Positions 8,663 to 16,074 of a DNA stretch of 64,000 nucleotides are shown piece by piece. A program made the position numbers and the translations under genes. The notes below the pieces were generated by a model, which was given only the letters and a program-made list of their open reading frames with translations, was not told the DNA's origin and did not search any database. Every line of letters begins with the position of its first letter. Within the stretch, counting starts at the first letter, position 1. The DNA is from Mycolicibacterium chitae (GTDB lineage Bacteria > Actinomycetota > Actinomycetes > Mycobacteriales > Mycobacteriaceae): the NCBI RefSeq assembly GCF_900637205.1, contig NZ_LR134355.1, positions 5,394,001 to 5,458,000 on the forward strand, given 5' to 3'.

Positions 8663-9476
8663 AGTCCTGGTGCTCGGTGCTACCGGAACCACCGGTAGTC
8701 GGGTTGCTGCTGCGCTCACGAGCCAGGGTGTCCCGGTCCGCGCGGCAACGCGCACACCGCGCGAGCCCGCTCAGGTGCGCTTCGACTGGGCTGACCGTGA
8801 CACGCACAAGGTGGCGCTCGACGGGGCCGCCGCCGTCTACCTGGTGGCGCCAATCGGGGCGGCGGACCCCGCGCCGATGGTGGAGCTCTTCCTTCAGGAT
8901 GCTGTCGATCTCGGCGTCCGCCGTGTAATTGCCCTCAGTTCGTCAGCACTGCCGGAAGGCGCCCCCGGTCTGGGACAGGTGCACCACCTGGTCCGGACGA
9001 TGATGCCGGAATGGGCGGTGCTCCGGCCGTCCTGGTTCATGCAGAACTTTACGGGTGATCATGTTGTAGCCCAGGGCGTCCGCCGCGGTGTGATCGTCAC
9101 CGCCACCGGTACGGGCCGAATTGCCTTCGTCGACGCCGGCGACATCGCCGCCGTGGCAGTCCGGGCATTGACCGACGACGTGCCGCACAACACCGAGCAC
9201 CTGATCACCGGCCCGCAGGCGCTCAGCTACGCCGACACGACCCTTGTCGTCAGTGAGTTCGTCGACCATCCAGTGCGGCATCGGCCGGTCAGTGCGGCCA
9301 CGTTCGCAGCACTTCTGACCGGTAGCGGTGTTCCCGCGGACTTTGCCGAAATCCTCGCTGCCCTCGACACCGAGATCGCCGGCGGCGCCGAAGATCGGTT
9401 GACTGACACCGTTTTCGAAGTCACGGGCCGGGCACCGGTGTCGTTCCGGGAGTTCTGCGCGGCCGCGTTCTGCTGA
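8655..9476 (+). CDS. NmrA-like NAD(P)-binding protein (paralogue of 6625)
   Basis: Protein of 273 aa with the same Rossmann start VLVLGATGTTGSRV as the NmrA gene at 6625, and the same order of blocks (AAVYLVAPIG, VLRPSWFMQNF, GDIAAVAVRALTD, HLITGPQALSY). The start is GTG at 8655, coupled to the SnoaL-like gene by an 8-base overlap. Pairs of NmrA-like reductases and SnoaL-like proteins behind a TetR regulator are common in actinobacteria and usually deal with reactive electrophiles or quinones. This specific role is inference. Confidence 0.85.
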   Translation: MREVLVLGATGTTGSRVAAALTSQGVPVRAATRTPREPAQVRFDWADRDTHKVALDGAAAVYLVAPIGAADPAPMVELFLQDAVDLGVRRVIALSSSALPEGAPGLGQVHHLVRTMMPEWAVLRPSWFMQNFTGDHVVAQGVRRGVIVTATGTGRIAFVDAGDIAAVAVRALTDDVPHNTEHLITGPQALSYADTTLVVSEFVDHPVRHRPVSAATFAALLTGSGVPADFAEILAALDTEIAGGAEDRLTDTVFEVTGRAPVSFREFCAAAFC

Positions 9477-9539
9477 CGGCGGCGCGGACGGAATGCTCGC
9501 AGGGCTCCTTCGTAATTTTGCGCGGGCTCATGTCTCCGC

Positions 9540-9800
9540 TCTGGAGTTGCAGCGTGACGAGGTGTTTGACCGCCAGTTCTGCGCCCAGACCTGTCTCGCG
9601 ATGGCGGTCACCGTGTCCCAATAGACATTGCTCGTCGCCAAGTCATGCAAAGCCGGATCCGCCCAAAGGCAGTAGAGAGGCGATGGAGCCGCACCCGACC
9701 ACGTGCATGAGTCCACATGAGCGGTCCATCGAATCGCGTGTTGGTGGCCATCGCGAAATCCTTATCTGACCAATTACGGGCCACAAGACGCTTTTTCGAT
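9540..9800 (-). pseudogene. frameshifted C-terminal relic of an intein-type LAGLIDADG protein
   Basis: Reading the minus strand from 9800, one frame gives ARNWSDKDFAMATNTRFDG followed by a match to the MWTH...GRVRLHR stretch of the intact protein at 10522-11895. Near 9660 the reading frame changes, and PALHDLATSNVYWDTV continues the same alignment (about 9593-9653) against LHDLATNDIYWDKI. Beyond that the similarity fades. This is a second, decayed copy of the last quarter of the same homing-endonuclease family, about 1 kb from the intact one and in the same orientation. It is not expressed as a protein. Confidence 0.75.
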
Positions 9801-9834
9801 GTCCCCGCCGACTACCACCGCCGATCAGATAACT

Positions 9835-10242
9835 GACAGGCGGGCTGATGCCCTGGGCGTGACGTCGGAGGCACTGGAGACGACACCGGCGTGGCCATCA
9901 GTAAGACCACGAGATCCTGGGCGCGGAAGTCGCTGCGCCGCCGTCCGGTTGATTTGGCCTTGGTGATCAGGGTCTAGAATCCTCGTTAGGCCGCTGACCG
10001 CGTGGATTCGAAGGCGCACGCGTTGGGGCACGTCATCGTCAACACGTTGGTGAAACCGCGATCCTCACATTGCGTCGCGCAGACGTGCTCGACAAAGCCA
10101 CGAAAACCGTTCCACGCGTCGGGATCACGCAGTGCGGTCTCGACAGCGTCGAGGTAGGCCGTCATCTTGTCCTCGAACACTCCGGTGATCAGATCGTCGC
10201 GGGTCGGGAAATGGCGAAAGAGGGTGGCGATACCGACACCTC
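9835..10242 (-). pseudogene. TetR-family regulator, truncated and with nonsense codons
   Basis: The minus strand from 10242 reads GVGIATLFRHFPTRDDLI, the recognition helix and following region of a TetR regulator. It continues through DPDAWNGFRGFVEHVCA and RGFTNVLTMTCPNACAFE to two in-frame stops (TAA at 9988-9986 where Tyr is expected, TAG at 9976-9974). After these the same frame resumes ITKAKSTGRRRSDFRAQDLV, a standard TetR C-terminal segment, before a frameshift near 9890. The first helix of the HTH and everything upstream is missing, joined directly to the SDR remnant on the other strand. Confidence 0.8.
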
Positions 10243-10251
10243 GCCTTCCTG

Positions 10252-10470
10252 GAAGCTATGGCCCCAGAACACTTCGACCAGATGTACGTGCGCTACGTCA
10301 GTGAAATCGTGTTCGCCGTCCAGAAGTAGCTGCCGTTACTCGACAACCCGGCCTCCATCATCATCGGATCCACCGCCTACACCCGCGCGACCCCGCGATT
10401 CGACGCTTACTCTGCGGCCTAAGCCGCGCTTCGGGAGTTCGTGCGCGTGTGGGCCATCGAACTCGGATGA
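10252..10470 (+). pseudogene. short-chain dehydrogenase, truncated and with nonsense codons
   Basis: The plus strand from 10252 in one frame reads APEHFDQMY..., then EIVFAVQK-stop-LPLLDNPASIIIGSTAYTR, then FDAYSAA-stop-AALREFVRVWAIELG-stop. This is the central part of an SDR: the hDxxfxVNvxG region, the catalytic Ser strand, and YSAxKAAL. The TAG replaces the Ala codon of QKALPLL. The TAA falls exactly on the catalytic Lys codon of YxxxK. The Rossmann N-terminus and the C-terminus are absent. It is head-to-head with the TetR remnant. Confidence 0.8.
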
Positions 10471-10521
10471 GACTCCGCCCATCTGGCGAGGGCTGCGATG
10501 TCGCTGTTCACCAGGCTGCTT

Positions 10522-11895
10522 TTACCCTTGCGAAGTGTCATGAATATTTCGCGATACCGGTAGACCGTCAAATTGCTTGCGCCCGCGGTCGCACTCGACC
10601 GTGGCCCTGCGAACGAGCAACCCACCGACAACGATCGGATGATCTTCAGCCATCCTCAACTCGAAGATCTCGCGACGGCCGATTCCGGCAGTACTGACGA
10701 TCTTGTCCCAGTAGATGTCATTGGTTGCGAGGTCGTGAAGCCCGCGATTTCCCAACGCATTGGATATGCGGTGCAACCGGACACGGCCCGGGCAGTGTGT
10801 CCACATGCGCGGGCCGTCAAATCGAGTGTTGGTCGCCAAGGCGAAGTCTTTGTCGGACCAATCCCGCTCAGCCATGGTGTTTTTCACTGTGCACCAGACT
10901 TCGAGCGGGATGCTATCGGTGCCTGGGCGACGGACACGACCGGCTAGCTCAGTGACAACCTCTCGCGCTTTGACGCCCCGCGCGCCGTGCACGCCCACCT
11001 TCGTGAGGAATGCGATCTGATTGGCGGCACGGTCAATGGTGAGATGCCAGCAATCGCGGTACCCAGCCTTCCTGATCCGGGTGACCCTGCCCTGCACACC
11101 GACGCGCAGCAGTAACTGCAGGACGCCCTCGATCAACGCACGACTGGTCGACGCATAGTAAACGCGGCCCTGCTTGGTCTTTGCGTCCCACCGCACGGAA
11201 CCGTCCGTAGCCCAGAGATGGCGAAGGAACAAGGCGACTTGTTCGGTGGGCGGCGCAAAAACCTCTGCGGGGACGAACTTTTCGTAACTCCGAAGTCCAA
11301 ACAGTCCGAGCCCATCCAACCATTCGGCAATCGGATTGCGCTTCCCGCGAGCCAAGCGATACGGCGCGGGCAGTCGCAACGTGGTGACCCGCGCTGCGGC
11401 GTACTCATCGCGGATAGCGGTCACACCGAAGTGCGCTGCAGCAATGGTCACCGCGGCCAGGTTCTCCTCGTCGATGGAGGCGTATCGAATCGGCTGCCGC
11501 CGCACGCACGAGCCGTCACCGATCATGTGCGCCAACAGGATTATCTCCGCGTCATTCATCGCCCGCGGTTCGGTGGGCGCACCCAGGCGCCGCAGGACAC
11601 CGACCCTGCTTCCGCCAGCCAGATCCGACACCGGCGCCCAGCCGTCGACCTTGAGAACCTGTTGGTCCGACGCGAGTTCGAACTGACGGCCCGACGCGAG
11701 GTTGACTCGGTGCACTTCCCGACTGCGAACGGCCACCGTCCCGGACGACCTTCGTCGGACCAGGCGTCCGCGCTCGTCAACCGACCACAGCAACCGCTTC
11801 TCGCCCGTGCGCTTCAGGGTCTCGAGCGACTCGTCAAAACCGTTGTCGGCTCTGGCCACTCGTATGCTGACACGCGGCGAGGCGTCGGCCGTCAT
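10522..11895 (-). CDS. free-standing LAGLIDADG homing endonuclease derived from an intein
   Basis: Protein of about 457 aa from ATG 11895 (an upstream in-frame ATG at 11970 would give 482). Order of parts: a degenerate Hint segment (LLWSVDERGRLV, then LASGRQFELASDQQV and VDGWAPVSDLAGGSRVGV), first LAGLIDADG helix LLAHMIGDGS, second LAGLIDADG helix LFLRHLWATDGS, then a C-terminal Hint-like strand REIFELRMAEDHPIVVGG. Both LAGLIDADG acidic residues (GDG, TDG) remain, so nuclease activity is possible. Splicing is not: there is no N-terminal Cys/Ser block A, the block B TxxH is SDQQ, and the C-terminal HN is replaced by RR after LLV. No host-protein flanks are recognised. It lies 4 kb from dnaB, in the same orientation. 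Confidence 0.75.
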   Translation of the reverse strand: MTADASPRVSIRVARADNGFDESLETLKRTGEKRLLWSVDERGRLVRRRSSGTVAVRSREVHRVNLASGRQFELASDQQVLKVDGWAPVSDLAGGSRVGVLRRLGAPTEPRAMNDAEIILLAHMIGDGSCVRRQPIRYASIDEENLAAVTIAAAHFGVTAIRDEYAAARVTTLRLPAPYRLARGKRNPIAEWLDGLGLFGLRSYEKFVPAEVFAPPTEQVALFLRHLWATDGSVRWDAKTKQGRVYYASTSRALIEGVLQLLLRVGVQGRVTRIRKAGYRDCWHLTIDRAANQIAFLTKVGVHGARGVKAREVVTELAGRVRRPGTDSIPLEVWCTVKNTMAERDWSDKDFALATNTRFDGPRMWTHCPGRVRLHRISNALGNRGLHDLATNDIYWDKIVSTAGIGRREIFELRMAEDHPIVVGGLLVRRATVECDRGRKQFDGLPVSRNIHDTSQG

Positions 11896-12133
11896 GCCGT
11901 CAACGTACGGACGACCACCGACATCCTGCGGACTGTCGGTCGGAGATGCACTGGCCGGCCGGTTCGCCAAGAGGCACGGCGGACCGAATGAACTACGCCC
12001 GACCTGCAGGTTCTCGATCCGAACTGCATCTCACAACTGTCGCGACCCGCGCTTCCCGATGTTGTCTCACGCCGCCGGCGGAAGGCCGAGACTGCATCCA
12101 TCACGAAAGCCGGGATACTCCTGCGCGCCGGTG

Positions 12134-13000
12134 TCAGTCGAGGTCGCGTAATTTGGCGATGTCTTCGTCGGTGCGGTTGCCATGGATCTCGATCTTGGCC
12201 AGTTCAGCCTCGATCTGGGTGAGCTCCTCGTCGGAGAGGTCGACGTCGGCGGCGCCGAGGTTCTCCTGGATGCGCTCCAGTTTGCGGGAGCCCGGGATGG
12301 GCACGATGAATTCCTTCTTGTGCAACATCCAGGCCAACGAGATCTGCGCCGGGGTCGCGCCCTTCTTCTCGGCGAAGTCGGTCAGTAGATCCAGCAGCGG
12401 CCGGTTGGCACGGACGTTATCTTTATCGAAACGGGTGATGACGCGCCGGACATCGTCACCGGTGTAGGTGTCGTCCGCGCTGACCTTGCCGGACAGAAAG
12501 CCGCTGGCAAGCGGGCTGAACGGGACGAAACCGATACCGAGTTCCTCGCAGGCGGGGATGACATCTTCTCGAACATCCGCTCCATGATCGAGTACTCGCT
12601 TTGGATGGCGGTCAGTGGCGTGACGGCGTGGGCCCGGCGGAGCTGCTCGGCGCTGACTTGGGACTGGCCCCACCCGCCGATCTTGCCTTCAGAGATGAGC
12701 TCGCCCATGATCGCGGCGACGTCTTCGACCGGGATGGAATCGACCAGTCGGTGCTGGTAGTACAGGTCCACGTGGTCGATACCCAGCCGCACCAGCGACG
12801 CATCCAGGTGCGTGCGGACATACTTGCCCAGTTGCGCGCGTGTCATCTCCTCGTCGATGCGCAGTTTGGTGGCGATCACGACCTGGTCGCGGATCGGGGC
12901 CAGCGCCCGGCCAACCAGCCGTTCGTTGTCACCGTCGCCGTAGACCTCGGCGGTGTCAAAGAAGGTGCAGCCCAGATTGATCGCGCTCATCGAACGTCCC
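12134..13000 (-). pseudogene. aldo/keto reductase, 3' part, frameshifted
   Basis: Minus-strand reading begins near 13000 with AINLGCTFFDTAEVYGDGD (catalytic Asp and Tyr region) and continues to YSIMERMFEK. At about 12567 a one-base loss shifts the frame. The other frame continues exactly with DVIPACEELGIGFVPFSPL and runs to the natural C-terminal region (IVPIPGSRKLERIQENLGA), ending at 12134. The N-terminal strand and first loop are missing because the IS21 element ends just upstream. The N-terminal fragment at 15366-15508 is the likely missing 5' end. Both lesions make it a pseudogene, unless the frameshift is a sequencing error. Confidence 0.85.
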
Positions 13001-13039
13001 CAGGTGTGCTCGCCGAAATTCCTCACCTGTGAGCACCGG

Positions 13040-13882
13040 TCAGTGTAGGGGTTGACGGGTTCCGGTGGCGGCTCGGCGGAGGCTTTCGGCGGCGGCGTGG
13101 TGGTCGCGTAGCCGGTAGGACTCGCCGTCGAGATTGATGACCACCGACCGGTGTAGGAGGCGGTCGAGCATGGCGGCGGCGACGGTGGTGTCACCGAGTA
13201 CTTCGCCCCATGCGCCGACCCCGCGGTTGGTGGTGATGACGATGCTGGTCTTCAAATAGCGTTGGGATACGACTTGAAACAGCGCCGAGGCTGCCTCAGC
13301 TGGTAGTGGCAGGTAGCCCAGTTCGTCGATCACCAGCAGTGTTGGGCCGGCGTAGAACCGCATGGTGGTGGCCCAGCGTCCCTCGATGGCGGCGCGGTGG
13401 CAGCGTGCGGCCAGGTCGGCGGCGGTAGTGAAGTAGGTGCGGTATCCGGCATGTGCTGCGGCCCTTGCTAATCCAACTGATAAGTGCGTTTTTCCTGTGC
13501 CCGGCGGGCCGATCAGTAGGACGTTGGTTGCCGATTCGAGGTAGCGGCAGGTGCCCAGTTCGTCGATCAGTGCGCGGTCGATGCCGGCGGCGGCGTCGAC
13601 ATCGAAATCGGCGAGGGTGGCGGGGGTGGGCAGGTTGGCGAACCGCAATCTTCCAGCGAGGCGGCGGGCGGTGCTGGCATCGACTTCGGCGGCCAGCAGC
13701 CGCTCCAGGGCCACCGTGATCGACAGGCCCTCGGCGGTGGCCTGGTCGAGCACCGAGGGCAGGGCCTCGGCGGCAGCGGTGAGTTTAAGCTCGGCCAGGT
13801 GCGACCGCAGTTGCTGATAGCGGCTTGCCGCGGCCGCCGGTGTCTCGGTGGTGGTTTTCGGGGTGCGTGGGGTGGGGGTCAT
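13040..13882 (-). CDS. istB: IS21 helper ATPase IstB
   Basis: AAA+ ATPase of 280 aa that chooses targets and stimulates the IS21 transposase. Seen: Walker A GPPGTGKTHL, Walker B LLVIDELGYLPL, and sensor region ITTNRGVGAWGEVLGD. The length is normal for the longer actinobacterial IstB. The start ATG overlaps the istA stop (ATGA at 13879-13882), so the two are translationally coupled. The gene looks intact, so the element may still be active. Confidence 0.95.
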   Translation of the reverse strand: MTPTPRTPKTTTETPAAAASRYQQLRSHLAELKLTAAAEALPSVLDQATAEGLSITVALERLLAAEVDASTARRLAGRLRFANLPTPATLADFDVDAAAGIDRALIDELGTCRYLESATNVLLIGPPGTGKTHLSVGLARAAAHAGYRTYFTTAADLAARCHRAAIEGRWATTMRFYAGPTLLVIDELGYLPLPAEAASALFQVVSQRYLKTSIVITTNRGVGAWGEVLGDTTVAAAMLDRLLHRSVVINLDGESYRLRDHHAAAESLRRAATGTRQPLH

Positions 13883-15240
13883 TGCAGGGTCCTTTTCTGG
13901 GCGGCCCGCTCGTAGACGGACAGGTCGATGACAGTGGAATCGGTTGATGGCGTGGTTGATTCGGCCGAATTGGCGGTGGTGTCGCGGAGCGCACGCAGTT
14001 GTGCGGCAGCGGTTTTGGCGGCCGGGCCGGGTGGGATGCGTTCCTTGCGGCGATGCGGTCGCCCGGTGTTAGCGGTGGCCATCGCCGCGGTGTCCAGGGC
14101 GATGATGTGGCCGCTGTCGCGGACCATCACACCGAGCCCGTCGGCAGCCATGCGGTGTCGCGCGATCACGATCCCACTCGTGGTGGCGATGTCGCAGAAC
14201 TGGCCACCGATTGGATGGCTGATCGTCACCTGCGCGGCAGCCAGCTCCGGTGGCACCGAGTACCGGTTGCCGCGGTAGGACACCAACGCTTGGCGCGAGG
14301 CGGTCCGGGACTGCGACACGATCACCGGATACGGCGCCGCCGGCACCGGCGCCAGCGGTTCGGCCTTGGCGACCACGGCCACCGAGGATCGCCCGCCGAC
14401 GGTGGCCCGAATGCGGGTGTCCCCGCGCACACGGGAGAAACGATCCACACTGGCTTGGGCCTGTTCGACGGTCATGTCGTCAGCCAGGGTGCGCCACCAG
14501 CGTTGCGCGGCAGTGTGATTGACCTTCTCGACCACACCTTTGCGGTTACCGCGGCGCGGCGGGCAGATCGCCACCGACACCCCGTAATGTTTGGCCACCC
14601 CGGCAAACGATGCGGTGACTCGACCTGAGCCGGGATCGCAGACGGTGGCCATCCGGTCGAACCGCCACACCCTGCTCAGTCCACCCAGGCCGCGGCAGAT
14701 CTTGTCGATGGCGGCGACCAGGTGCGGTTGATCCATCGACGGTGAGAGCACTGCCCGCCATTTCCCGGAATGTGCCAGCGATCCGACCAACAGGAACGCC
14801 TTCTTCCCCCAACCCCACGATTCGGGTGGATCGGGCAATTCCAGCCAGTCCCACTGGGTTTCCTCACCCGGCGGATGCGCGATGATGGCGTTGGGTCGGT
14901 CGGTGGCGGTGCGGCAAGCCTGGCAGTCCGGCCGCAAACCTCGGGTGCGGATGTTGCGGGTCAGGCTCTGATACGACAGCCCGAAACCCAGGCCTTCGAG
15001 TTCGTCGTAAAGGGTGCGGGCCCACAAGTGCGGGTCCTCGACCAGCCGGGCCGACACGTAGTCGACGAACGGGTCGAACGGATCCGGACCCGACCTGGCC
15101 CGCACTCCGGGCTTGCCATCGCCGGCCAGATACTTGCGGACTGTTTTGCGGTCGAATCCGGTGTGACGGGCAATCGCAGAGATCGACCAACCACGTTTTC
15201 GTAGGGCGTGTACTTCCATGTCGTCCTCCCATGTGAGCAT
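13879..15240 (-). CDS. istA: IS21 transposase IstA
   Basis: DDE transposase of 453 aa. Seen: N-terminal helix-turn-helix (ISAIARHTGFDRKTVRKYL, residues about 20-38), first catalytic Asp in ETQWDWLEL, second in RVWRFDRMATV, and the Glu in RKGVVEKVNH, with correct spacing for an rve-type core. The C-terminal DNA-binding region is complete (SYRGNRYSVP and after). It is the promoter-proximal gene of the IS21 element. Confidence 0.95.
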   Translation of the reverse strand: MLTWEDDMEVHALRKRGWSISAIARHTGFDRKTVRKYLAGDGKPGVRARSGPDPFDPFVDYVSARLVEDPHLWARTLYDELEGLGFGLSYQSLTRNIRTRGLRPDCQACRTATDRPNAIIAHPPGEETQWDWLELPDPPESWGWGKKAFLLVGSLAHSGKWRAVLSPSMDQPHLVAAIDKICRGLGGLSRVWRFDRMATVCDPGSGRVTASFAGVAKHYGVSVAICPPRRGNRKGVVEKVNHTAAQRWWRTLADDMTVEQAQASVDRFSRVRGDTRIRATVGGRSSVAVVAKAEPLAPVPAAPYPVIVSQSRTASRQALVSYRGNRYSVPPELAAAQVTISHPIGGQFCDIATTSGIVIARHRMAADGLGVMVRDSGHIIALDTAAMATANTGRPHRRKERIPPGPAAKTAAAQLRALRDTTANSAESTTPSTDSTVIDLSVYERAAQKRTLQ

Positions 15241-15365
15241 GAGAAAGCGGGCCTCCTTCGACTGGAGCTACTGGCGTCAGACACCAGCAGCATCGAGGGA
15301 GGCCCGCCCTTCTCGGCGGAGCCACACGGGTGGGGAATTTCGATGAGCGTCAGTGGGGAATTTCA

Positions 15366-15508
15366 GTGAGCGCGGTCAAGATCGAACGTTTTACGCATCA
15401 GGTCGATCGCCTCGTCGGCGGTGGGCCCCGGACCGTAGCCGTGGCTGAACCCCATCGCACCGAACCCGACTGCGGACACCTGCAGTGCCCCAATGCTTCT
15501 CGTCTTCA
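15366..15508 (-). pseudogene. aldo/keto reductase, 5' fragment cut by IS21
   Basis: Minus strand from ATG 15508 reads MKTRSIGALQVSAVGFGAMG and continues GFSHGYGPGPTADEAIDLM, then RKTFDLD, before running into the IS21 end. This is the first strand and loop of an aldo/keto reductase, ending just before the catalytic Asp segment. The 3' part most likely continues on the other side of the IS (12134-13000). A clean rejoin after removing one ATCGAACG copy is out of frame by one and a few residues long, so a second event or two different parent genes cannot be excluded. Confidence 0.75.
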
Positions 15509-15509
15509 T

Positions 15510-15769
15510 TGATTCGACTCCCGTGCTGTTGTTGTCTGTTCAGGTGGTGGCGGCGAATAGATGTAGCCCGGCGATGAAGCTACTGACGGCGGCGCCAGCC
15601 AGGTCAGCGTGGTTCCGACCCCGGGACGGGCAGGGCGCGTGTCACCGCCCATCGGGGAGGGGTACCCGCGATCGGCGCCACCCAACAATCCGGTCGGGGC
15701 ACTAAAAGCTGCACTGCAGGGCATTCTCGCCGGGTCGGCGTTGATCTGATGTCCCGCGGTGAGACTCGC
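15510..15769. other. intergenic debris between two aldo/keto reductase remnants
   Basis: No intact gene is seen. Minus-strand frames contain short protein-like stretches (PGVGTTLTWLAPP; SSFIAGLHLFAATT) that suggest further decayed coding sequence, but I could not assign a family. Confidence 0.4.
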
Positions 15770-16010
15770 CGCGGGTGGGTCCGGCAACCTCGTCGGCGAC
15801 TTGGTGGCACCGGCGTTCTCGTCGATGCGGCCGCGGCGGCGAGTGCCGGGAATCGGCAGAATCCACAGCTGTTGAACGAGCAGCCGTGCCAGCGCGACCT
15901 GACCGGGCGTGCAAACCTGCGCCTCGGTGAGGGCCCTGAGGTGGCTCACCAACGCCTTGTTGGCATTGATGTTGTCGGCAGAAAACCACGGGATGGTGGC
16001 GTGTCTCACC
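15770..16010 (-). pseudogene. aldo/keto reductase, C-terminal remnant (second gene)
   Basis: The minus strand from about 16010 reads ATIPWFSADNINANKALV, then QVALARLLVQQLWILPIPGT and RRGRIDENAGATK, the NADP-binding C-terminal third of an aldo/keto reductase. The 5' two thirds are absent: dnaB ends at 16075. After GATK the frame breaks (VADEVAG appears in another frame). It lies 5' of the other AKR fragment and overlaps its expected C-terminal region in homology, so it must come from a different AKR gene. Confidence 0.75.
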
Positions 16011-16074
16011 AGCTTGGCGGATCCGCCATCACCCGTGAGACTCCGCCACGATCCGTGAGACCCTCCATTAATTC

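Larger units (their letters stand above)
13005..15372 (-). mobile_element. IS21-family insertion sequence (complete istA/istB)
   Basis: The element contains istA and istB transcribed leftward with a 4-base overlap. Terminal inverted repeats are visible: CGCCGAAATTCCTCAC at 13011-13026 on the left. On the right, two direct copies of GTGGGGAATTTC..GAGCG (15330-15349 and 15353-15372) read as its complement, the multiple-end-repeat layout typical of IS21. Exact ends are approximate. ATCGAACG occurs on both sides (12989-12996 and 15381-15388) and is a candidate 8-bp target duplication. The element separates fragments of an aldo/keto reductase gene. Confidence 0.88.

Noticed and set aside
10522..11895. 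Parent of the dnaB intein found in this window
   Set aside because: Its Hint blocks resemble the ordinary class with a GW...L..G block B region and do not match the class 3 mini-intein in dnaB, so it is not a displaced part of that intein.
9477..16074. Prophage or integrative element
   Set aside because: No integrase, capsid, portal, tail or att-like repeats; the content is an IS21, an endonuclease and decayed metabolic genes.
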